DNA from: Clostridia bacterium
Lineage (GTDB): Bacteria; Bacillota; Clostridia; Oscillospirales; CAG-272
Assembly: GCA_017462035.1 (NCBI GenBank)
Contig: JAFTRY010000027.1
Span: 1 to 45,547, forward strand
Direction: 5' to 3'
DNA: 45,547 nt
The position numbers were made by a program, and so were the translations under genes. Below the pieces are notes generated by a model. The model was not told the DNA's origin. It was given only the letters and a program-made list of their open reading frames with translations, and searched no databases. Below, one piece after another: positions 15,107-23,368 of this stretch; position 1 is the first letter of the stretch, and every line of letters starts with the position of its first letter.

Positions 15107-17914
15107 TCAATCGTCGGAATCTCCCAGGGTTCCCTCGGTGACTCGTCGGGCATATTCCTCGGCACTCAGAAGAACTCGTCTGGGCTTGTTGCCGTCAGGC
15201 TTAGAAACGTATCCCATTTGCTCCATGGTGTCGATGATCTTGGCGGCGCGTCCGTAGCCAAGACCCAAACGGCGTTGCATGAGAGAGGTGGAGATCTTTC
15301 CTTCCTCTACGGCAAGCTTCACTGCCTCACGGAACTTGGAGTCTCCGCCCTCTACGTCTGAGCCGGGCAAAGCGTCGCCGCCGGCGGCACCCTTCTTGCC
15401 CATGCCGCACTTAGCCGCTTCTTCCTCGATCCGATTGATAAACTCGCTGTTGTACTTGGCTTTGGCGTTGTTTTCACGAATGAAGGTAGCAATGTTTTCT
15501 ACTTCGGTTTCGGTGACGAAAGCGCCCTGCACACGCAGGGGCTTAGCGGCACCTACGGGAGCAAAGAGCATGTCACCCCGTCCGATCAGCTTCTCCGCAC
15601 CGGCAATATCAATAATGGTACGGGAGTCCACCTGGGATGCCACGGTACAGGCGATACGGGAAGGAATGTTTGCTTTGATCAGACCGGTAATGACGTCAAC
15701 TGAAGGACGCTGAGTACCGATGATGATGTGAATACCGGCGGCTCTCGCCTTTTGTGCCAATCGGCAAATGGCGGTTTCCACTTCGTCTGGAGCAGTCATC
15801 ATCAGATCGGCAAGCTCGTCGATGATGATCACCATCTGAGGCATATGCTCCTTGTAGGGATCGTTTTCGGTGACGGCATTGTAGGTGGTGATGTCGCGGA
15901 CACCCACCTCTTCGATCAATTCAAAACGACGTTCCATTTCGGCAACGGCAGAGGCGAGCGCGCCCGCCGCTTTTTTGGGGTCGCTGACAATGGGGGCGTA
16001 GAGGTGAGGAATGTCCTTATAAATGTTAAACTCAACCTTCTTAGGGTCAATGAGGATCAGTTTCACGTCCTCGGGCTTTGCCTTGTAGAGGATACTGATG
16101 ATAACACTGTTGATACACACCGACTTACCCATACCGGTAGCACCGGCAATGAGTAGGTGGGGCATCTTGGCAATGTCAAAATAGATGGGATTTCCACCAA
16201 CGTCCATGCCGAGACAAGAGGTGAGCTTGCTCTTGGCTTCGGTGAACTGGCTGTTGTCGATCAGGTCACGGAGATAAACGGTGGCGCGGTTGCGGTTGGG
16301 AACCTCAATACCCACGGCAGGCTTGCCGGGGATGGGAGCCTCGATACGGACACCGGAGGTGGCAAGACTTAGGGAAATATCGTCAACCAAATTGGCAATG
16401 GAGCGAACCCTGGTTCCCGCCTCGGGCTTCAGCTCGTAACGGGTAATTGTGGGTCCTCTGGAATAGTTAATCTCGCGGATGTTGACCTTGAAGCTCTTCA
16501 GGGTATCCAGCAAACGGTGGGCGTTTTCCTGTAGCTCGGCGGTGTAGTCGGTCTCCGCCTTGTTTTTGTTTTTCTCCAGCATATCGATGGGAGGGAAGAC
16601 ATAGGGCGTTTGGGCTTCTTCTTCTGCTTCGCCTCCCTCCTCGGGAGTGACTGCCGCCATATCGGAAAGCAGCTCTTCGGTTCCGATTTCACTCAGATCC
16701 AGAGGCTCAGCAGGAGCTTCCGCTTTTTTCGGTGTACCCTCTCGCTTCATTTCCTTGGCGGAGGCTTCGGCGGATTGAGAGTTCAAGGTTTTGAAGAATT
16801 CCTCCAGCTTGTCGTATTCCGTGCCCTCCAGATCGCGGTTGGCATCGTAATCCTGACCTTCCGGGGAGTCGTTCCCCGTCTCTTCCGATTTGCGCTCCGA
16901 AGAGGCTTCGTCTCGCGCGGGACCGATGTAAATCTCCGGTTCGGGCTCAGCGGGGGTATCTGTGCCCATTTCCATGATCTCCTCGGCGGAGAGCTCTTGC
17001 GCCCGTTTACCCCGAGAAGGCTTTTCTTGCTTGACGGCAGGAGCGGGAACGGCAGCCGCAGCCGCCATACGGTGGGCGTGCTGTTGCTCCTCCTTGCGTC
17101 TTTCCTGTTCCTCGGCAAAGCGCTGCTCCGCCAGATACGCTCTTTCCTCCCGTCTGCGTTCTCTCGACTCCTGGATTCTGCGAACGATGTAGTCCGGGGT
17201 CAAACCCAACATCAGCAATACAAAAAGGATCAGTAGAATAAAGAGAATGATCAGAGAAATCACCTGCTCAAAGGCAGTAACCATCAGATATCCCAGAATA
17301 CTTCCGAGAATGCCGCCCCCCATAAACAAATCCTCCGCGCCGTCGGTCCACATTCCCTCCAGATCCACGGAGGGATAATCGGCAAATACGCCAAAGATCA
17401 CGGAGACGGTCAGAAGGGAGAGACAGGACATCACACCCTGTAAGATCATACGGCTTTTTGCCTTGCGGTATTCGGTAAAAACAGGGGAGGAAGGAAGCAT
17501 GTCCGCTTCGACCCACTTGATGTTGTATACACACCATTTTATGCCGATGTATGCCAAAACCAAAGGCAGGAACAGGTTTCCGCCCCCCAATAATCCGCCA
17601 AAGAACCACTGGATGGCATATCCAACGGCACCGGCACCGTCGTCAATATCCAAGGCGTGGACAATAATCAGACAGACGGTGAGCACCAACGCGAAAAGGA
17701 TGAGGAAATAAGGCAAGATCTTACAGCCAATCCCTCTGCGAGGACGGGGGGCGGCAGGCGTTGTCGATCCCCTCGGTTCCGAGCCGCGGGATGCCTTTGC
17801 CGAATCGGCGCGGCTATCGCGGGATGCTCCCTTTTTAGAAGGTGCTTTTGCGGCAGAGGCGGCTGCCGAGCCTGATTTTTTCTTTTTTGGTTCGCTTACT
17901 TTTTTATTGGCCAT
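15107..17914 (-). CDS. ftsK: FtsK/SpoIIIE-family DNA translocase
   Basis: A membrane-anchored hexameric ATPase that pumps double-stranded DNA through the division septum. The 935-residue protein has a basic, Ala/Lys/Ser-rich first ~60 residues, four to five membrane segments (about 60-240), a charged linker rich in Glu and Pro (about 245-470), then alpha and beta motor domains with Walker A GATGMGKS near residue 590, Walker B as VIIIDELADLMM, the GTQRPSVDVITG motif, and a C-terminal winged-helix gamma domain (LMQRRLGLGYGRAAKIID). ATG at 17914 follows AGGAGG by ten bases. Whether it serves vegetative division, sporulation or both cannot be told. It has an extended -10 promoter. Confidence 0.95.
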   Translation of the reverse strand: MANKKVSEPKKKKSGSAAASAAKAPSKKGASRDSRADSAKASRGSEPRGSTTPAAPRPRRGIGCKILPYFLILFALVLTVCLIIVHALDIDDGAGAVGYAIQWFFGGLLGGGNLFLPLVLAYIGIKWCVYNIKWVEADMLPSSPVFTEYRKAKSRMILQGVMSCLSLLTVSVIFGVFADYPSVDLEGMWTDGAEDLFMGGGILGSILGYLMVTAFEQVISLIILFILLILFVLLMLGLTPDYIVRRIQESRERRREERAYLAEQRFAEEQERRKEEQQHAHRMAAAAAVPAPAVKQEKPSRGKRAQELSAEEIMEMGTDTPAEPEPEIYIGPARDEASSERKSEETGNDSPEGQDYDANRDLEGTEYDKLEEFFKTLNSQSAEASAKEMKREGTPKKAEAPAEPLDLSEIGTEELLSDMAAVTPEEGGEAEEEAQTPYVFPPIDMLEKNKNKAETDYTAELQENAHRLLDTLKSFKVNIREINYSRGPTITRYELKPEAGTRVRSIANLVDDISLSLATSGVRIEAPIPGKPAVGIEVPNRNRATVYLRDLIDNSQFTEAKSKLTSCLGMDVGGNPIYFDIAKMPHLLIAGATGMGKSVCINSVIISILYKAKPEDVKLILIDPKKVEFNIYKDIPHLYAPIVSDPKKAAGALASAVAEMERRFELIEEVGVRDITTYNAVTENDPYKEHMPQMVIIIDELADLMMTAPDEVETAICRLAQKARAAGIHIIIGTQRPSVDVITGLIKANIPSRIACTVASQVDSRTIIDIAGAEKLIGRGDMLFAPVGAAKPLRVQGAFVTETEVENIATFIRENNAKAKYNSEFINRIEEEAAKCGMGKKGAAGGDALPGSDVEGGDSKFREAVKLAVEEGKISTSLMQRRLGLGYGRAAKIIDTMEQMGYVSKPDGNKPRRVLLSAEEYARRVTEGTLGDSDD

Positions 17915-18019
17915 AAACTTGTTGCCTCCTGTGTCAGATCTGATTGAAAACACGGAAAATGGGGTATCCTATTTGGAGAGTGGATCGATTCCGCATCAAC
18001 ATATACAATATCAGTGTAT

Positions 18020-18048
18020 ATTATAGCATAAAAATTCCCGGCATGCAA
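18020..18048 (-). promoter_or_regulatory. Extended -10 promoter of ftsK
   Basis: Minus strand TTGCAT (complement of 18043-18048), 17 bases ending TGC, and TATAAT (complement of 18020-18025). The TGn upstream of the -10 strengthens the call. Confidence 0.8.
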
Positions 18049-18111
18049 GATTTTTCTCCTTTTTTTTAGGAGAGATTTTCCGGATGAATGTTGAGATATG
18101 GGGGAGAGGAA

Positions 18112-18498
18112 ATGGAGAAAATCAAGGTCGGGGGTGAGAGATTTCCCCTGCTTCGGATCGCGGTAATGGGGGTGCTTGCCGGGGTGGCAAACGGACTTTT
18201 GGGAGCCGGGGGGGGGATATTGGTGGTGTTTGGACTTTCCGGGCTTATGAAGCAGTATGAGCCCAGGGATTTGTATGCCTCTGCGCTTTGCGTGATGCTC
18301 CCCGTTTCGGTGATTTCCTGTATTCGGTATGCGGCTGAGGGAAACCTTTCGGTAGATGGCTTCGGTATATATGCGCTTCCCGCCATCGCGGGTGGGATTC
18401 TGGGCGGAATTTTGCTGGGTCGCTTGGGCGGTTCGGTGTTAAAAAAGCTCTTTGGGTCTTTGGTGATCTACTCGGGTATTCTGTTGATACTTCGGTAA
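18112..18498 (+). CDS. TauE/SafE-type permease, N-half protein
   Basis: Half-size member of the TauE/SafE (DUF81) family, whose full-length relatives are eight-helix exporters of sulfite, sulfoacetate and similar anions. The 128-residue protein has about four membrane segments and the family's glycine-rich opening VANGLLGAGGGILVV, then ALCVMLPVSVISCIRY and the GGILGGILLGR helix. ATG at 18112 has GGAGAGGA just upstream. A second half-size gene starts 64 bases downstream with its own ribosome-binding site; both have the same architecture, so they probably form a heterodimer. The substrate is unknown. Confidence 0.85.
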   Translation: MEKIKVGGERFPLLRIAVMGVLAGVANGLLGAGGGILVVFGLSGLMKQYEPRDLYASALCVMLPVSVISCIRYAAEGNLSVDGFGIYALPAIAGGILGGILLGRLGGSVLKKLFGSLVIYSGILLILR

Positions 18499-18562
18499 GT
18501 GCGGCGTTTGTTGAAATTTCATGAAAATAAAAAAGAACCCGATGGGTTCGGAAGGAGAAAAT

Positions 18563-18922
18563 ATGCCTGTATGGCTCTCTGCCGCGGCGGCACTGGTAAT
18601 CTCCGCTTTGTCGGGAATGGGAGTAGGGGGAGGAGGATTGTTCGTGATCTACCTCGCTCTGGCTACCGATACTCCCCAATTGGCGGCACAGGGAATGAAT
18701 CTTTTGTTTTTTTTGTTTTCCGCCGGCTCCGCGCTTCTGGTTCATCTGCAAAAGAGGAAGATCCTGTGGTGGGCTGTGGGAGTTATGGTGGCGGCAGCCA
18801 TCCCGGGAGCACTTCTTGGTACCTTCCTCGCTTCTTACGTAAGCCAAAGCCTCCTTCGGAAGATCTTCGGTGCTATGCTGGTTACCGGAGGAATCCTGGC
18901 GTTACAAAATAGGGAAGCGTGA
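18563..18922 (+). CDS. TauE/SafE-type permease, C-half protein
   Basis: Second half-size TauE/SafE protein, 119 residues and about four membrane segments. It repeats the glycine-rich signature as SGMGVGGGGLFVIYLALA, then NLLFFLFSAGSALLVHL and PGALLGTFLASYVS. ATG at 18563 follows GGAAGGAG by five bases; it lies in a different frame from the first half. Both halves are complete four-helix units with independent initiation, so this looks like a natural two-gene transporter, not a frameshifted one. No terminator was found after it. Confidence 0.85.
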   Translation: MPVWLSAAAALVISALSGMGVGGGGLFVIYLALATDTPQLAAQGMNLLFFLFSAGSALLVHLQKRKILWWAVGVMVAAAIPGALLGTFLASYVSQSLLRKIFGAMLVTGGILALQNREA

Positions 18923-18989
18923 GAATGAAAGAATGTGATTTAAGAATTTTCAAAAAACTACGTTCTGCCCCCTATGCCGATCTTCATAA

Positions 18990-19094
18990 TTTCTCCCGTG
19001 CTTAAAATATAGTATACTTAAATCAAGTATACTTGCAACATTATACCATGAAATTATCTTAAAATAATCTTAGATTAAGATATTTTAAGGTTGA
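18990..19094. repeat. Palindrome-rich A/T patch
   Basis: Two copies of AGTATACTT (19011-19019 and 19026-19034), each containing the palindrome AGTATACT, are spaced 15 bases apart. A long imperfect palindrome follows at 19058-19089, with arms of 13-14 bases and one bulge. On the minus strand TTGCAA and TATACT are 16 bases apart across the direct repeats, so a promoter is possible. These look like operators of a small, now degraded, regulated gene. Confidence 0.5.
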
Positions 19095-19330
19095 AAAATC
19101 AGAAACAAGAAAAATAAGCATTTGGGTCTGGAAATCGATCTGGAGTTGCACTATATTTCCTACTATGAAGGAAGAGGTGCCAAGGGACAAGACCTTTACC
19201 TGATCCGTAAATGTATCCGGGGCTTTGAAGCAGCGGAAGGAGAAATTACTCTGCCCGAGGAGTTTCAGAATCAAAAAATTGAATGGTTGTCACGAAAAAG
19301 TATCCCCGAGGACAGTATGTCCTCGGGGGT
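19095..19330 (+). pseudogene. ORF remnant, possibly the C-terminal half of a Nudix-type protein
   Basis: An open frame from about 19095 encodes a plausible protein fragment (GLEIDLELHYISYYEGRG, GQDLYLIRKCIRGFE, EITLPEEFQNQKIEWLS) that ends in the terminator hairpin of the opposite gat operon. It has no start codon with a ribosome-binding site and nothing recognisable upstream. The alternation of strands and the ending resemble the C-terminal part of Nudix hydrolases after the Nudix box, which is missing. This is a weak identification; the frame runs on to 19448 antisense to gatB but is not expected to be translated. Confidence 0.35.
19293..19328 (-). terminator. Terminator of the gat operon
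   Basis: CCCCGAGGACA (19304-19314) and TGTCCTCGGGG (19318-19328) form a perfect 11-bp stem; on the minus strand ATACTTTTT follows. It lies 35 bases after gatB. Confidence 0.88.
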
Positions 19331-19362
19331 GATTTCTATGGTGCGTGATCTTAAAAATATAC

Positions 19363-20805
19363 CTAAAGATGGGCGGTGCGGCTCAATTCTTCCTTTAGAA
19401 TTTTATCTAATATCAAGGGATCGGCTCTGCCCTCGGTTTTTGCCATGACCCGCCCTGTCATTGCCTTTGCCGCGGCGAGCTTTCCACCTCGGTAGTCGGC
19501 AAGAAGCTTTGGGTTTTCCGCAAGCATCTCGGTCACCGCCGAGCGGAGAACCGATTCGTCTCGAATCTGAGATAACTGCTTTTCCTCTACCAGCGTGCGA
19601 GGGCTTTGATCCTTTTTCCAAAGCCATACGGTCAGCTTCTTTGCCGTGGAGCTGTTGACGGCACCGTTGCCCAACAGGTCGGCAACCTCAGCCATGTGAG
19701 CGGGAGAGATGGGACAGGAGAAGTACTCTTCCCGATTTAGCTTCATAAGATCGGTAATCATCAGATTGGCAAGAAGTTTTGGATAGGCGGTCAGAGGCGC
19801 GGCAGCTTCAAAGTAGTCCGCCATGGATCGGTCTGACACCAAAAGAGACGCGTCGTAGGCAGACACGCCGAAGACTTCTCGATATCGCTTTCTTCTTTCA
19901 TCCGGCAACATAGGAAGAGTAGCACCCAGAGCGGAAATATGCTCGCGGCTCAGTACAATATAGGGCAGATCCGGCTCGGGAAAATAACGGTAGTCAGCGG
20001 CATCCTCCTTGGAACGCATGGGAAGGGTTTTACCCGAGGAAGGATCAAAGCGACGGGTTTCCTGTAAGACCTGTCCGCCCGCTTCCAAAATGTTGATTTG
20101 CCGCGCGGCTTCGTATTCGATGGCGCGGGCGGTAAAGGAAAAGGAGTTGAGGTTTTTCAGCTCTGTGCGAACGCCAAGTGCCCATTCTCCGACGGGGCGT
20201 ACCGAAAGATTCACGTCACATCGGAAGGAACCCTCGTTCATGCGGCAATCGGAAGCACCGACGTACAGAAGAACGGAGCGAAGCTTTTGCAGATAAGCCA
20301 GAGCCTCCTCCGCGGAGCGCAGATCAGGCTCCGACACGATCTCGATCAGAGGCACACCGCACCGATTGAAATCGATGAGAGTTCCCTCTGTGGGATCGTG
20401 GATCAGCTTGCCTGCGTCCTCTTCCATATGAATGCGGGTAATACCGATTCGCTTTTCCCCTTCCTTGGCATCGATCGTCAGATAGCCGTTCCGGCAGAGG
20501 GGCAGATCCATCTGAGAGATCTGATACGCCTTGGGAAGATCGGGGTAAAAATAGTTTTTTCGGTCCATCTTACATTGGGTTGCCACATCGCAGCTGGTGG
20601 CAAGACCGGCAAGAACAGCGAGGTCTACTGCCCGACGGTTCAAAACAGGCAGGGCACCGGGTAGTCCCAAACAAACGGGACAGCACCGGGTATTCGGCTC
20701 ACCGCCGAATTTTTGAGGACAGGAGCAAAACATTTTGGTTTCTGTAAGAAGCTCGGCGTGAACCTCCAGACCGATGATGGTTTCGTATTTTTTCATTTTC
20801 TCCAT
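19363..20805 (-). CDS. gatB: Asp-tRNA(Asn)/Glu-tRNA(Gln) amidotransferase subunit B
   Basis: GatB activates the misacylated tRNA's side chain with ATP and hands it to ammonia from GatA, making Gln-tRNA(Gln) or Asn-tRNA(Asn). The 480-residue protein has ETIIGLEVHAELLTETKMFC, the zinc-site Cys pairs in CSCPQKFG..PNTRCCPVCLGLPGALP, KNYFYPDLPKAYQISQ, RIHMEEDAGKL, DFNRCGVPLIEIVSEPD, and a C-terminal YqeY-like tail domain. The start is ATG at 20805 or the ATG three codons later (20796), which has GGAG closer; the family usually starts at the latter type of position. It is last in the gatC-gatA-gatB order and is followed by a terminator. Confidence 0.96.
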   Translation of the reverse strand: MEKMKKYETIIGLEVHAELLTETKMFCSCPQKFGGEPNTRCCPVCLGLPGALPVLNRRAVDLAVLAGLATSCDVATQCKMDRKNYFYPDLPKAYQISQMDLPLCRNGYLTIDAKEGEKRIGITRIHMEEDAGKLIHDPTEGTLIDFNRCGVPLIEIVSEPDLRSAEEALAYLQKLRSVLLYVGASDCRMNEGSFRCDVNLSVRPVGEWALGVRTELKNLNSFSFTARAIEYEAARQINILEAGGQVLQETRRFDPSSGKTLPMRSKEDAADYRYFPEPDLPYIVLSREHISALGATLPMLPDERRKRYREVFGVSAYDASLLVSDRSMADYFEAAAPLTAYPKLLANLMITDLMKLNREEYFSCPISPAHMAEVADLLGNGAVNSSTAKKLTVWLWKKDQSPRTLVEEKQLSQIRDESVLRSAVTEMLAENPKLLADYRGGKLAAAKAMTGRVMAKTEGRADPLILDKILKEELSRTAHL

Positions 20806-20877
20806 TATATCATGGATCTGTGTCTGTATCCATGGCGTTTTTCATGTTGTTTTTGTTGGAAATAAAGATTTTTAAGA

Positions 20878-22329
20878 TCACCTGCCGCCCCACTCCTTGG
20901 CTCTGATCCGTTCCAACTCCTCCCCTACTTTGTAAAGTAAGGGCTCGGACCATAAAGGTCCCATGAGCTGAACCCCGATGGGAAGTCCGCAGCAATCCTT
21001 GCCAAAGGGAACGGTCAGCGCGGGGATTCCGGCGAGATTGGCGGGAACGGTACAAAGATCCCGCCTGTGGATAGCGGCGGGATCGGATTCTCGGATCCCA
21101 AGCTGGGGTGCTGAGGTGAAGGCGGTGGGGGAAAGAAGGAGATGGCAGTTGGCAAAACAGCTTGTCATCTCTGCTTGTATCAAGAGCTTTGCCCGAAACG
21201 CCTTTTTGTAGTACTCGTCGTAACGGTCCCTTGAGAGGAAGAAGGTGCCAAGGAGGATTCGCCGTTTGACCTCCTCGCCAAAGCCCTCGGAACGGGTTCG
21301 GCAATATAGCGCTTCGGGGTCCCGGACTCCCTCCGCCCTTCTGCCAAAACGGACTCCGTCCATTCGGGCAAGATTGGAGGATGCCTCGGCGGCGGAAAGA
21401 ATATAGTAGGTGGGAGCCGCATAGGTCAGAGAGGGCAGGGAGACTTCCTCTACCAACGCTCCCAGCTTTTCCAACATGTGGGCGGCGTCCAGCGCCCTGC
21501 TTCGCACCTCCGGGGCAATGTCTTTGCTGAAAAGCTCCCGAGGCAGACCGATACGAAGCGTGTGAAGGGCTATCGTATGCTCTCTGCTGTCTACGGGGGC
21601 TGAACGGGAGGTTGCGTCCCGGGGATCCTGACCTTGAAGAAAAGACAGAATCGTGGCGTTTTCGCTTACGGTCCTCGTCAGCGGTCCGATCTGCTCCAGG
21701 GACGAGGCAAAGGCACACAGACCGTAGCGGGAGACCGAGCCATAGGTAGGCTTGATACCTACCGCACCGCAATGGGATGCCGGCTGGCGTATCGAGCCGC
21801 CCGTATCGGATCCAAGAGTGAATACCGCTTCATTCGCGGCGAGAGCGGCGGCAGAGCCGCCGGAGCTTCCCCCGGGAGAGCAGGTCGGATCGTGAGGATT
21901 TTTGGTGGGGTGAAAAGCGGAGTGCTCGGTGGTGCTTCCCATGGCAAATTCGTCCATGTTCAGCTTCCCGAGAAAGACACAGCCTGCCGCCGCCAGCCGT
22001 TCGATGACGGTGGCAGAGTAGGGCGGGACATAGTGTTCGAGATACCGTGATCCGCAGGTGGTGGGAATCCCCTTGGTGCATAGATTATCCTTGGCACCGT
22101 AGGGAATTCCGTCCAGGATACTTCGCGTGTCTCCCCGTCTGCGCCGAAGATCGGAGGCAACCGCTTGTTTCAATGCCTCATCTGTGTTGACGAATAGATA
22201 GGCACCGATCTCGGAATCAATTTCCTCTATGCGATCTAAATATGCCCGCGTCAGCTCGAGAGAAGAATACTCCCTTGCCTCCAAGGCGCGGATATGTTCG
22301 GTAAGCGTGCGGTCAAGAAGGGTCTTCAT
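20878..22329 (-). CDS. gatA: Asp-tRNA(Asn)/Glu-tRNA(Gln) amidotransferase subunit A
   Basis: GatA is the glutaminase of GatCAB and frees ammonia for the GatB reaction. The 483-residue protein has the amidase-signature triad: Lys in IPYGAKDNLC, the cis-Ser and Gly/Ser loop in CSPGGSSGGSAAALAA, and the nucleophile Ser in LGSDTGGSIRQPA. KPTYGSVSRYGLCAFASSLEQIGP follows in two pieces of the core. ATG at 22329 overlaps the end of gatC by 17 bases. gatB follows after a 72-base gap that holds a small ATGGAT/ATCCAT hairpin. Confidence 0.97.
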   Translation of the reverse strand: MKTLLDRTLTEHIRALEAREYSSLELTRAYLDRIEEIDSEIGAYLFVNTDEALKQAVASDLRRRRGDTRSILDGIPYGAKDNLCTKGIPTTCGSRYLEHYVPPYSATVIERLAAAGCVFLGKLNMDEFAMGSTTEHSAFHPTKNPHDPTCSPGGSSGGSAAALAANEAVFTLGSDTGGSIRQPASHCGAVGIKPTYGSVSRYGLCAFASSLEQIGPLTRTVSENATILSFLQGQDPRDATSRSAPVDSREHTIALHTLRIGLPRELFSKDIAPEVRSRALDAAHMLEKLGALVEEVSLPSLTYAAPTYYILSAAEASSNLARMDGVRFGRRAEGVRDPEALYCRTRSEGFGEEVKRRILLGTFFLSRDRYDEYYKKAFRAKLLIQAEMTSCFANCHLLLSPTAFTSAPQLGIRESDPAAIHRRDLCTVPANLAGIPALTVPFGKDCCGLPIGVQLMGPLWSEPLLYKVGEELERIRAKEWGGR

Positions 22330-22609
22330 GAGAGTCCTCCATCACCGAGGGTACCGTAATCATGCCCTTCTCGTGGGCAGGTGCCGCCGCGAGAATGTCA
22401 CAGGGCGAGAGACAGCTTCCTACTCTGTCTTCTCTCAGCAGACAGATCCCTTCTGCGCGGAGAGAATTCGCCTCGTCGGGAAGCTCCGACACTTCCCGGG
22501 CAAAGTCCGCTATTCTCATGAGATCCTTTCTGAGGGCGGACTCCTCCTCTTGGGAGAAGGAAAGCTGTGCCAACCGAGCTAATTTGGGAAAATCAAGATT
22601 CAATTCCAT
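22313..22609 (-). CDS. gatC: Asp-tRNA(Asn)/Glu-tRNA(Gln) amidotransferase subunit C
   Basis: GatC is the small belt-like subunit that stabilises the GatA-GatB interface. The 98-residue product starts MELNLDFPKLARLAQLSFS and has the usual helix-rich start, the ADFAREVSELPDE region and a C-terminal tail. ATG at 22609 has AAGGAAG seven bases upstream; six upstream in-frame codons lack support. It overlaps gatA and lies 31 bases after a membrane protein gene, so the operon is membrane protein-gatC-gatA-gatB. Confidence 0.92.
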   Translation of the reverse strand: MELNLDFPKLARLAQLSFSQEEESALRKDLMRIADFAREVSELPDEANSLRAEGICLLREDRVGSCLSPCDILAAAPAHEKGMITVPSVMEDSHEDPS

Positions 22610-22640
22610 GAGTAGGCTTCCTTTCAACGATATCCTTCTG

Positions 22641-23201
22641 TCATTCCTCCGTGGGATCCGTCTGAGAGATCGGTGTCTTTGCGGCGACGGGAGTCAAGTG
22701 CTCAAAGAGAATGGGATCGTATTCCAGACGCAAGGTAAGCTCCTCCCCACCCTCACGGCATCGAAGAAGACAGCTTTTGGAGGGCTGTAGATCCACGCAG
22801 TAGTCAAAGATCTTCTTTTTGTCTCGCTTATATTCCGCCAGAAGAGTCTCGCTTTTTCCTCCGTCGGAAAGGTCCAGAAGGGTCAGTTGAGTAATACCGC
22901 CGAGACCGATCCGGCAAACGACGGTCTGCCGTTTCCCGTTACCCGTCAGCTCCACAATCTCCAAATCCCTCGCTCCATCCTCTCCCTCACAAATTCGATA
23001 GAGATAGGAGCGGGTGATATACCGGGTCACAAGGAAGAGGGAGAGGGTAAGAAGCCCAATGGCAATGAGCTGATATGCCCATCGGTACGCCATGTCGGGC
23101 AGCAGGGCGGTCATTCCGAATAACACCGCGGCACCGACAAGAAGAATGAGAATGATCTTTTGGGCGGTTTTGTTGTTTTTTGGGGGGATCCATTGATACA
23201 T
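22641..23201 (-). CDS. Two-helix membrane protein of unknown function
   Basis: A 186-residue protein starting MYQWIPPKNNKTAQK, with two close membrane segments (IILILLVGAAVLFGMTALLP and AYQLIAIGLLTLSLFLVTRY) and a C-terminal soluble domain of about 120 residues. The soluble part is rich in beta-strand-like segments (YLYRICEG, DLEIVELTG, RQTVVCRIGLGGITQLTLLD) and acidic at the end. No family is recognised. ATG at 23201 follows AGAGGA by about ten bases; further upstream in-frame codons have no ribosome-binding site. It is the first gene of the gat operon, which may reflect only shared transcription. Confidence 0.75.
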   Translation of the reverse strand: MYQWIPPKNNKTAQKIILILLVGAAVLFGMTALLPDMAYRWAYQLIAIGLLTLSLFLVTRYITRSYLYRICEGEDGARDLEIVELTGNGKRQTVVCRIGLGGITQLTLLDLSDGGKSETLLAEYKRDKKKIFDYCVDLQPSKSCLLRCREGGEELTLRLEYDPILFEHLTPVAAKTPISQTDPTEE

Positions 23202-23261
23202 GGCAGATAGTCCTCTTTTCTTTATTAAAGTTATTTTTTTTGGGGTGATTTTGAAAAACAC

Positions 23262-23290
23262 TTGAATTCGAGGGAAAGCTGTGATATAAT
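23262..23290 (+). promoter_or_regulatory. Sigma-A promoter of the 23369-30101 gene run
   Basis: TTGAAT (23262-23267), 17 bases, and a perfect TATAAT (23285-23290). No other convincing intergenic promoter or terminator was found before 30121, so this may drive seven genes. Confidence 0.82.
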
Positions 23291-23368
23291 GAATATAATT
23301 ATGATTATTTAAGATCGATTTCAGTTGCCTGACTTATCTTACCAACATTATACAAAAAAGGAGACAAA

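Noticed and set aside
18112..18922. Frameshifted single TauE gene
   Set aside because: Each half has its own start with ribosome-binding site, complete four-helix content and its own glycine motif, so it reads as two intact genes.
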